Shown piece after piece: positions 6,041 through 11,549 of a stretch of 11,549 nt of DNA (positions are counted from its first letter, which is position 1; each line of letters begins with the position of its first letter). Both the position numbers and the translations under genes were made by a program. The notes beneath the pieces were generated by a model. It was not told where the DNA came from, did no database searches, and saw only the letters and a list, made by a program, of their open reading frames with translations. The stretch comes from Phycisphaerae bacterium (GTDB lineage Bacteria; Planctomycetota; Phycisphaerae; Tepidisphaerales; Tepidisphaeraceae). Where the stretch lies: positions 1-11,549 of the forward strand of contig JACMJD010000048.1 of the NCBI GenBank assembly GCA_014380825.1. Direction: 5' to 3'.

Positions 6041-8275
6041 GTGTTCGCAACCCTATTCAATCTCTCCAGCACAACGCCTGCGCTGCTCGCCGCCGCGATC
6101 GATTCGCCGTGGACGACGGGACTCGCCGTCACGATTGTCGTGATCTGCGCGGTGATATTTCTCGTCGCCGCCGCGATCGGGGCGCGCTACATTCCGCACG
6201 ATCGCGTTGGCATTGTCGAGAAGCTCTGGTCCAGCGGCGGATCCGTTCCGGAAGGCGGAATCATCGCACTGAACAAAGAAGCGGGCTATCAATCCGAGCT
6301 TCTCCGCGGCGGCCTGCACTTCGGGTACTGGCGATGGCAGTATCGCATTCACCGCGCGCCGCTGGTGACCATTCCGCAAGGAAAGATCGGCTACGTCTAC
6401 GCCCGCGACGGCGAACCGCTGGTCGCAAGTCAGACGCTTGGACGTGTCGTTGATTGCAACAACTTCCAGGACGCGCGCAAATTCTTGAGCGCAACTCCAA
6501 GTCGGCAGGGTCACTTAAGTGACCCTGTCTCAAGTCAAGCGCGCGGTCAGCGCGGTCGTCAGCGCGCGATCCTGCGCGAAGGCGTTTACGCGATCAACCT
6601 CGCCATGTTCGTCGTCATCAGTGAAGACCGCGTGTTCTGTCTGAATGCCGATACGCGCATCGAGCTGGAAAAAGTCATCGGCTGGCAGAAGCAGCTCAAG
6701 GAAGTCGACGGCTTCAACCCCGTCGTCATCGGCGAACAGATGACCGCGATCGATCCGCTCAATCCCGAGCACTCGATCATCGTCGACTCGATCGGCATCG
6801 TGACCGTTCACGACGGCCCGAGCCTGAACCCCGGCGAGATCATCGCGCCGGCGGTCGGCAACGATTCGAGCGATGCGAACTATCACAACAACTACCAGGA
6901 CACCGAAGCCTTTCTCGCCGCGGGTGGGCGGCGAGGAAGGCAGTATGTTCCGCTGACCGACGGCACGTACTTTCTCAATCGCTGGTTCGCCAGCGTGGAG
7001 ATCACGCCAAAGACCGTCGTGCCGATCGGTTACGTCGGCGTGGTCGTGAGCTACTACGGTCCGATCGGAAAGGACCTGTCCGGCGACAGCTTCCGGCACG
7101 GCGAGCGCGTGAACCGCGGCGAGCGCGGCGTCTGGGAACGCCCGTTCGGCCCCGGCAAATATCCGTTCAACACCTATGCCGGCCAGATCATTCTCGTGCC
7201 GACCACCAACTTCGTGCTGCACTGGATCACCGGCAAACAGGAGGCGCACCGTTATGACGACACGCTGAAGTCGATCGACCTGGTGACCAAGGACGCGTAC
7301 GAACCGATGCTGCCGCTGAGCGTCGTCGTACACATCGACTACATGAAAGCACCATCAGTGATTCAGCGATTCGGCGACGTGAAAAAGCTGATCACGCAGA
7401 CGCTGGACCCGATGCTCAGCGCGTTCTTCCGCGACGTGGCGCACAAGAAGACGATGCTCGAGCTGTTGCAGCATCGCGACGACATCCAGCTCGAAGCGCG
7501 AGGAGAATTGCAGCGGCGATTCCTCGCCTTCGACATCGAATGCGTCGACGTCCTGATCGGCAAACCCGACACCGCCGAGGCGGGCGGCAAGATCGAAACG
7601 TTGCTCGAACAGTTGCGACAGCGACAGCTCAGCAAGGAGCAGGTCGAAACATACGAGCATCAAAGATTGGCGGCCGACGAGCAGCGCAAGCTGAACGAAG
7701 CACAAGCCCGCGCAGCCAAGCAGAAAGAAGTGACCGACTCATTGCTGCAAGTGCAGATCGCACAGAACGCCGGCGATGCGGATCTCGCGCGAGCGAGAAA
7801 GCAGGCGGAGCAAACGATCGTCGTCGCCGAAGCGGAATACGAGAAATCGAAACGCGCCGCCCAGCAGACGATCGTCACGGCCGAAGCTGATAGCCGCCAG
7901 CGGGAGCTGGCGGGCCGCGGCGAGTCCGTCCGTCAAATGCAGATCGGTCTCTCCGAAGCCACCGTCCTGATGAAAAAGATCAGCAGCTTCGGCGACCCGC
8001 GCCTGTACGCGCTGTCGCTCGTCACCGAAAACCTCAGCAAGAGCACACAGCCGCTCGTCCCCGAACGTGTGTTCACGACCGGGGGCGCGCCCGGTGGAAC
8101 CGGAGAAAACGGTCTCGTCTCGCAACTGCTGAGTCTGCTCGTCGCAGAAAAATCCGGCTTCGCGCTCTCCGACGTTCAAGACACGAACGGCCTGAAAGAA
8201 TTCTCCGACCGCATGACCAAGGAAGCGATGGCGTCGATGGAGCAAGCCGTCACGGCCGCGCCGACGAGGAACTGA
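6041..8275 (+). CDS. SPFH/Band 7 flotillin-like membrane protein
   Basis: Protein of 744 residues related to flotillins, which form membrane-associated oligomers that organise membrane microdomains. A single N-terminal membrane helix lies at about 26-48 (GLAVTIVVICAVIFLVAAAIG). The SPFH-type region, about 50-505, contains two related blocks, NNFQDARKFL...GQRGRQRAILREGVYAIN (140-186) and NNYQDTEAFLAAGGRRGRQ (283-301). A charged coiled coil of Ala/Glu/Lys/Gln character runs from about 515 to 640 (ADEQRKLNEAQARAAKQKE), as in the flotillin C-terminal domain. The tail, 650-744, is less charged. The GTG start at 6041 has AAGGAG at 6027-6032, 8 nt upstream. An in-frame insertion of about 11-16 codons around residues 153-168 carries a perfect DNA palindrome and is not present in the second block. 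The gene is divergent from the lipoprotein gene. No NfeD-like partner is visible in the window. Confidence 0.88.
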   Translation: MFATLFNLSSTTPALLAAAIDSPWTTGLAVTIVVICAVIFLVAAAIGARYIPHDRVGIVEKLWSSGGSVPEGGIIALNKEAGYQSELLRGGLHFGYWRWQYRIHRAPLVTIPQGKIGYVYARDGEPLVASQTLGRVVDCNNFQDARKFLSATPSRQGHLSDPVSSQARGQRGRQRAILREGVYAINLAMFVVISEDRVFCLNADTRIELEKVIGWQKQLKEVDGFNPVVIGEQMTAIDPLNPEHSIIVDSIGIVTVHDGPSLNPGEIIAPAVGNDSSDANYHNNYQDTEAFLAAGGRRGRQYVPLTDGTYFLNRWFASVEITPKTVVPIGYVGVVVSYYGPIGKDLSGDSFRHGERVNRGERGVWERPFGPGKYPFNTYAGQIILVPTTNFVLHWITGKQEAHRYDDTLKSIDLVTKDAYEPMLPLSVVVHIDYMKAPSVIQRFGDVKKLITQTLDPMLSAFFRDVAHKKTMLELLQHRDDIQLEARGELQRRFLAFDIECVDVLIGKPDTAEAGGKIETLLEQLRQRQLSKEQVETYEHQRLAADEQRKLNEAQARAAKQKEVTDSLLQVQIAQNAGDADLARARKQAEQTIVVAEAEYEKSKRAAQQTIVTAEADSRQRELAGRGESVRQMQIGLSEATVLMKKISSFGDPRLYALSLVTENLSKSTQPLVPERVFTTGGAPGGTGENGLVSQLLSLLVAEKSGFALSDVQDTNGLKEFSDRMTKEAMASMEQAVTAAPTRN
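6506..6527. repeat. Perfect 22-bp palindrome inside the SPFH gene
   Basis: The half-site is CAGGGTCACTT and the second half is its exact reverse complement (AAGTGACCCTG). The 6-bp sequence CAAGTC occurs directly on both sides, at 6498-6503 and 6531-6536, like a target duplication. Element plus one flank is 33 bp (11 codons), so the reading frame is kept. It translates as RQGHLSDP, a low-similarity patch within a conserved domain. It resembles REP/RAYT-type palindromic elements; mobility is inference. Confidence 0.8.
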
Positions 8276-8288
8276 TCCCGCATTACCT

Positions 8289-8406
8289 CCTCTCCCAGTA
8301 CTCTGGGAGAGGATCGAGGAGAGGGTCTTTGCGTCTTGAGATTTGGAACTTCATTCGCAATCCGAAGACCCTCTCCCCCGCCCTCTCCCAGAGTACTGGG
8401 AGAGGG
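8289..8406. terminator. Double hairpin in a larger inverted repeat, likely bidirectional terminator
   Basis: Hairpin 1 (8289-8312) is CCTCTCCCAG / CTGGGAGAGG with loop TACT. Hairpin 2 (8381-8406) is CCCTCTCCCAG / CTGGGAGAGGG with loop AGTA. The two are also reverse complements of each other, and the match continues inward to GAGAGGGTCTT (about 8320-8330) and AAGACCCTCTC (about 8365-8375), giving arms of about 44 bp around a central spacer of about 30 bp. It fills the gap between convergent genes ending at 8275 and 8409. This fits a bidirectional terminator and a dispersed repeat family at once. Confidence 0.75.
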
Positions 8407-8408
8407 AG

Positions 8409-8927
8409 TTAGTTGGTCAGTGCATGAATAGCGATCCGCAGCGCCGCTGTTTCCTGCTCGCGCGTCGAGTCAAAGTAATCGTGCTTCAACTCGCCCTTCG
8501 TATCGAGCGTATGTCGATCGCTGCCGATTACGATGCTCGCCGCCGCGACGTTTAACCGTTTGCACATTTCGAACAGCGGCGCGCCTTCCATCTCGACGTA
8601 CGATGCGCGCTTGTCGCGGATCAGTTCTTTGATGATGCCGGATGGTTGGAGATAGAAGATCGGGGATGTGTAGCCAGTTGTGCCGTTCAGCGGAACTTTC
8701 TGCGACAACGCGGCGCCAAAGACGCGAAGCGAGAGTTCGAAATCGGGATAGCTGACCGTCGCGCGCGGATCATCGCTCAGCATCACCGCCGCCCCGTCCT
8801 TGATCGATCCTACCGAAACAACGATCGCCCGATCCGGCAGCTTGGTTCCAACAAACCCCGCCGTACCGATGTGAATGATCTCCTTCACTCCGAGCGCCGC
8901 CAACTCCGCGGCCTGCGTCGTAATCAC
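8409..8927 (-). pseudogene. Nucleoside phosphorylase (PNP/UDP family), N-terminally truncated
   Basis: The 172 residues match the C-terminal two thirds of family 1 nucleoside phosphorylases, which split nucleosides with phosphate into base and ribose 1-phosphate. Visible motifs are IHIGTAG at 18-24 (the family usually has Arg in RIGT), a substrate-binding segment TTGYTSPIFY at 83-92, the ribose-binding VEMEGAPLF at 111-119 and VIGSDRHT at 133-140. The family is normally about 230-290 residues and starts with a phosphate-binding Gly-rich strand that is absent here. The only start is a GTG at 8927 with no Shine-Dalgarno sequence, and the frame upstream hits TAG at 8981-8979 without another start. 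The break coincides with an AATAAC repeat. It is most likely a remnant with no phosphorylase activity. A misassembly at the repeat is the alternative. Confidence 0.7.
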
Positions 8928-8955
8928 AATAACGAATAACCAAGAACCAATAACG
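8928..8955. repeat. AATAAC short iterated repeat at the truncation point
   Basis: Three copies of AATAAC (8928-8933, 8935-8940, 8949-8954) are separated by G and CCAAGAACC. The sequence is AT-rich compared with its surroundings and begins exactly at the first codon of the truncated phosphorylase. It looks like a low-complexity dispersed repeat at which a deletion may have occurred. Confidence 0.6.
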
Positions 8956-8983
8956 CAAAGATCGATCGTCTCATCGCGCTACC

Positions 8984-9012
8984 TTCCCGATCGAATCTTC
9001 GCGTGCTATGAT
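8984..9012 (+). promoter_or_regulatory. Putative promoter of the tRNA-Gly gene
   Basis: An extended -10 element, TGC-TATGAT (box 9007-9012), lies 15 bp before the tRNA 5' end. A weak -35 candidate, TTCCCG, lies at 8984-8989 with 17-bp spacing. The position suits a start site shortly before a leader that RNase P would remove. Confidence 0.5.
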
Positions 9013-9027
9013 GCGTTCGTAAACTCT

Positions 9028-9100
9028 GCGGGCGTAACTCAATTGGCAGAGTGCGGGCTTTCCAAGCCCGATGTTGAGGGTTCAACTCCCTTCGCCCGCT
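9028..9100 (+). tRNA. tRNA-Gly (anticodon UCC)
   Basis: The cloverleaf is complete. The acceptor stem GCGGGCG (9028-9034) pairs fully with CGCCCGC (9093-9099). The D arm is ACTC/GAGT with AATTGGCA in the loop. The anticodon stem CGGGC/GCCCG encloses loop TTTCCAA with anticodon TCC at 9061-9063. The T arm is GAGGG/CCCTT with loop TTCAACT. The discriminator is T9100, as in E. coli tRNA-Gly, and CCA is not encoded. It reads GGA and probably GGG. Its 3' part overlaps, on the other strand, the end of the integrase gene, marking it as the attachment site of the adjacent island. Confidence 0.95.
9039..9100. other. Probable island attachment site (att) within tRNA-Gly
   Basis: The integrase ORF runs into the tRNA gene and stops at 9041-9039, in the D arm. 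This is the usual geometry when an integrative element recombines in a tRNA 3' half and restores the tRNA. The exact crossover core cannot be set without the other junction, which should be a duplicated tRNA 3' fragment to the right, beyond the window. Confidence 0.6.
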
Positions 9101-10454
9101 CTTTCTCGCTATTCCTGCTGGTGCCCGCCAGACGCTCACTTTGACCCGCGTTTACCGTACGATCTGTCGCATTACCGAGGCCCTTTCTTCCGCCGATGGG
9201 TGCCGATGAAATCCCGGTTCCAGCCGATCGACTGGTAGCGCTTTCGGTGCGCCCAACTCCGCTTGTCCCCGTCGCTGCGAGCACCTGTTGCCCCGCCACC
9301 AAGTTAAAGGCAGGCAATTTCGCCACCGCGCCAGCGAGATTAAAGATGCGGGGATCGGTATAGACCTTCATCGTTAGTCGCAGGTCGGTGTGGCGCATCA
9401 GCTCCATCGTCTCGCGCGGTGAAACGCCAGCGTTGCTCAACATGGAGCCGTACGTGTGTCGCAAGCTGTGAACATCCGCACGACGCCCTGAACTGTCGAT
9501 GTATGGGATCCCCGCCGCAGTGAGCCAGCGACGATGCTCTTTGATCCTCGGCACGCGACTGAACACGCGATCTTCGTCCGCAGCCTCGCCACGAGCATTG
9601 AGAAGTTCAACGGCCACGTCTGATCGAAGCGGCACTACATCAGCCCTTCCCGCCTTGGTCGTCTCAGCCCTCAACTGTATGTACGGGGACGTGTCGTTCA
9701 GCTTCACGTCCCCCCACATCAGCGCCGCAACTTCCGCCCTGCGGAGCCCTGTCGCCAAAATCGTTCGATACAACAACTTGTACTTCACTGGAACCTGGTG
9801 GAGCAGTCGGTTCACCTCGTCCTCAGTGAGCGATCGGCGGGCGCGGCGCACGTCGTTGGTTTCGTCGAGCTTATCCACGTCGACCAAGGCGTTGCTGGCG
9901 ATCCGCTTTCGCTTGATACACCAGAGGAGGAACGATCGCAGCGTCGCCAAGTAATGGTTTTGCGTACGCGGTCCCATCGTAGTCACTGCGGCTTTGCTCT
10001 TATCCTTCCGGTTGTGCGCCACGTCGCTGAGCGCCCCATCACGCCACCGCATAAAAGAGTCGGCCGTGACGCTGCTAAGCTCCTTCCACCCACACTCGCG
10101 AATCAATCTGGACATCCGCCGATCGCATTGGGCGGCGTATCCCCCGCTGCGCCCCACTCGGCGCAGTTCTAGGATCCAATCGCTCAGGTGCTCACCCACT
10201 GCGCGGTTTCGGTGCGCCTTGTACGGGTCGATCAGCCCCTGCTCCCCTTGCGCTTTCGCACGCTCCAACTTGGCGCCAAGCTGCTCCGAGGCAGCCTTGT
10301 CCGAATATCCCTTGACGAATTGGAGGCGACCGCCAGGCAGGTGAAGCTTGACGGTGTAGAACCGCGACTCCACGAACTTCGCACCGGGCACATCGCTCTT
10401 GCACTTGCGCCCTCGAGCGTCAATCCAACGCCCGCGTTTGAAAACACTCGCCAT
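9039..10454 (-). CDS. Tyrosine recombinase / integrase of a tRNA-targeting genomic island
   Basis: Site-specific recombinase of 471 residues. Residues 1-75 form an N-terminal arm-binding-like segment (MASVFKRGRWIDARGRK...). A core-binding SAM-like domain follows at about 80-190, then the catalytic domain at about 205-375. All active-site residues are present: R238 in TGLRRAE, K267 in ETTKAGR, H329 and R332 in HSLRHTYG, H355 in MRHTD and nucleophile Y365 in KVYTD. A Ser/Thr/Gly-rich tail of about 100 residues follows the Tyr. Its last part, RAKGVEPSTSGLESPHSAN, is encoded antisense to the tRNA. The ATG at 10454 is preceded by GAGGA (minus strand, positions 10466-10462) at 7-nt spacing, so the in-frame extension to 10541 is not used. 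The start is divergent from the cargo gene to the right, and the gene converges on tRNA-Gly. It lacks the extra motif of integron integrases. Confidence 0.93.
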   Translation of the reverse strand: MASVFKRGRWIDARGRKCKSDVPGAKFVESRFYTVKLHLPGGRLQFVKGYSDKAASEQLGAKLERAKAQGEQGLIDPYKAHRNRAVGEHLSDWILELRRVGRSGGYAAQCDRRMSRLIRECGWKELSSVTADSFMRWRDGALSDVAHNRKDKSKAAVTTMGPRTQNHYLATLRSFLLWCIKRKRIASNALVDVDKLDETNDVRRARRSLTEDEVNRLLHQVPVKYKLLYRTILATGLRRAEVAALMWGDVKLNDTSPYIQLRAETTKAGRADVVPLRSDVAVELLNARGEAADEDRVFSRVPRIKEHRRWLTAAGIPYIDSSGRRADVHSLRHTYGSMLSNAGVSPRETMELMRHTDLRLTMKVYTDPRIFNLAGAVAKLPAFNLVAGQQVLAATGTSGVGRTESATSRSAGTGISSAPIGGRKGLGNATDRTVNAGQSERLAGTSRNSEKERAKGVEPSTSGLESPHSAN

Positions 10455-10601
10455 GATTCGGTCCTCATCTGTTGCGATCCATCGGCACCGTGCCGACACA
10501 CTGGCTCGTTGTTCGCGGTGATGCAAGCGAAATGGCCCCACTACATGCCGGGCTCCCGCAGGGCATCGCGCTCGAGACGCCGTTCCGCATCACCGTTACC
10601 G

Positions 10602-10620
10602 TTGACAGCGCTGACGCTGA
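10602..10620 (+). promoter_or_regulatory. Possible promoter element and GCTGAC tandem repeat
   Basis: A perfect TTGACA at 10602-10607 is followed by the tandem GCTGACGCTGAC (10609-10620) about 50 bp before the cargo gene ATG at 10670. No good TATAAT-like box lies at 16-18 bp, so activator-assisted use, or no promoter function, is possible. If translation starts farther upstream this segment is coding. Confidence 0.25.
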
Positions 10621-10669
10621 CACAATTCGCACTCCCGCCGGCGTCCTGGGGATTACTGTCATCGCCTAC

Positions 10670-11269
10670 ATGTCGTCACCCGACGCAGACAACCCTGTTG
10701 TGCTGACCAGCGTACCATCCGAGCCGCTCGCCGCTCTGCTCATCGGCCGGCTGGAGAGCGAAGGCATCGACGCCGAGATGTCCGGCGCGCTTACCTCCGG
10801 GTTCCGTGCTGACGCACCCGGCGACGTGCAGATTCTCGTTCGTCCCGAAGACGCCACACGCGCTGGGGAGCTAATGGCGGCATGGCAGGAGAGCAGCAGC
10901 CATCCGAGCGCGGGCGACGCGTGGTTCATCCTCACCGACCGCTTGGGAATGGACGTGCCCGATCCCTCTGCGAGCGCGCTAGCCGCGGCAACACGCGACG
11001 TTGCGGATCCCACCAATGCGGCGGATATCGAGCACACGGGCGCATGCGTGCGTTATGGGTTCGACGACGGACCGATGTATGTCCTGACGTACGACCGCTC
11101 CGGCCGCCTGACGTTCGAGCACTGGGCTGATCAGGATTTTGAGAGCGAGCTGGTACCGGCGCGGTCCCTCACGGATGTCTCGCCCGTGTTCGCCGCGACG
11201 CTGATGACCGAACTCGGCACCGGCGCAATCGAACGCGTCAAGCAGCAGCCGTGGGTGGCGGGCGTGTGA
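10670..11269 (+). CDS. DUF2007-like domain fused to an unrecognised C-terminal domain (island cargo)
   Basis: Soluble acidic protein of 199 residues. Residues 9-73 (VVLTSVPSEPLAALLIGRL, then ESEGIDAEMSG and GDVQILVRPEDATRAGELMAAW) fit the DUF2007 or 'putative signal transducing protein' pattern: strand, helix that samples a residue pair, strand, then a closing helix. The role of that domain is not established. After an acidic/Ser linker comes a C-terminal block at about 120-199 with VRYGFDDGPMYVLTYDRSG, RLTFEHWADQDFESEL and IERVKQQPW, which I do not recognise. The ATG at 10670 starts just before the domain, but no Shine-Dalgarno sequence precedes it. The frame is open back to a TTG at 10472, with an ATG at 10532, so a longer protein of up to 265 residues is possible. 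There is no signal peptide. It is the first gene inside the presumed island. Confidence 0.65.
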   Translation: MSSPDADNPVVLTSVPSEPLAALLIGRLESEGIDAEMSGALTSGFRADAPGDVQILVRPEDATRAGELMAAWQESSSHPSAGDAWFILTDRLGMDVPDPSASALAAATRDVADPTNAADIEHTGACVRYGFDDGPMYVLTYDRSGRLTFEHWADQDFESELVPARSLTDVSPVFAATLMTELGTGAIERVKQQPWVAGV

Positions 11270-11549
11270 TGGCGCTTCGTACGGCAAGAGCGGTTTTCCA
11301 GGCGCCATCGACCTTTTTATTCGGCGTCCCGAATGAGAAAGTCCTGTTAACCGGAAGGCGGCCCGTGACCAGAGAATCCGAGAGTTCGCGACGATTCCAA
11401 GGGGTGTCGGGCCGAAACGTGACGTTCTTATTCGCGGGCCTCAAACCACAGTCGCAAACTGAGAGCGCGAGCAATTTTGGAAATCTTCGAGTTGTCGTTG
11501 GAAAGTGCGCGAAACCGAGCGCTCTCGCTCTCCGAGAATCCTGTTAACC
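11270..11549. other. 280-bp right-end stretch with repeats and no supported gene
   Basis: The only frame open across most of this stretch overlaps the end of the cargo gene and has no recognisable protein features. The stretch instead holds repeats. TCCTGTTAACC occurs at 11342-11352 and again as the last 11 bases (11539-11549). A degenerate pair, GACCTTTTTATTCGG (from 11310) and GACGTTCTTATTCGC (from 11420), is 110 bp apart. A small hairpin ATTCGG/CCGAAT lies at 11319-11334. An inverted pair, GAGAGCGCGAGC (11461-11472) and GCTCTCGCTCTC (near 11521-11532), flanks the last 50 bp. Confidence 0.55.
11342..11549. repeat. Direct repeat TCCTGTTAACC, two copies 197 bp apart
   Basis: Exact 11-bp copies lie at 11342-11352 and 11539-11549, each preceded by GAGAA within a few bases. 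The second copy is cut by the window end, so the match may be longer. It may belong to an element end or a repeat array reaching past the window. Confidence 0.6.

Noticed and set aside
6530..8245. Minus-strand ORFs of 267 and 168 codons opposite the SPFH gene
   Set aside because: Shadow frames of a well-supported coding sequence, with low-complexity composition and no start signals.
11251..11547. Plus-strand ORF of 98 codons at the right edge
   Set aside because: It overlaps the end of the cargo gene, covers the repeat region and has no recognisable protein features. The repeated peptide FLF merely reflects the DNA repeat.
9039..11549. Integron-like layout: integrase on the minus strand, cargo ORF on the plus strand, repeat containing GTTAACC after it
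   Set aside because: The integrase lacks the integron-integrase-specific extra motif and reads into a tRNA. GTTAACC does not fit the attC core GTTRRRY, and no cassette array is visible.

Overview
The window looks like chromosomal DNA of a planctomycete-like bacterium, probably a Phycisphaerae relative. This is an inference from gene content and style, not from a database search. The clues are two proteins with C-terminal VPEP plus Arg-rich (PEP-CTERM) sorting signals, a large SPFH/flotillin-like protein, short CACGAAG-type and CCTCTCCC-type inverted repeats between genes, and GC-rich coding sequence with little operon structure.

Left part (1-1567): a cleavable LexA/CI-type repressor (minus strand, cut by the left window edge) is divergent from a conserved gene of unknown function that is split by a one-base frameshift. 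The 160-bp spacer holds a TATAAT box next to a short palindrome. After a hairpin-forming repeat comes an apparently intact alditol oxidase (1683-2936).

Middle (3162-5916): two exported PEP-CTERM proteins, a PhoX-like propeller protein and a type-1 copper protein, are separated by a strong hairpin. A small lipoprotein gene converges on them with only 4 bp between the stop codons.

Centre right (6041-8927): an SPFH/flotillin-like gene carries a 22-bp perfect palindrome as an in-frame insertion. A double hairpin then separates it from an N-terminally truncated nucleoside phosphorylase gene, which is broken at an AATAAC repeat.

Right part (9028-11549): a tRNA-Gly(UCC) gene, with a tyrosine integrase on the opposite strand whose last 20 or so codons are read antisense through the tRNA. 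This is the standard signature of a genomic island integrated at a tRNA 3' end. The island would extend to the right, and its first cargo gene encodes a DUF2007-like domain joined to a C-terminal domain I do not recognise. The last 280 bp carry direct repeats and no gene I can support. The most interesting points are the integrase/tRNA hybrid, the palindrome inside the flotillin-like ORF, and the unrecognised cargo protein and repeats at the right edge.
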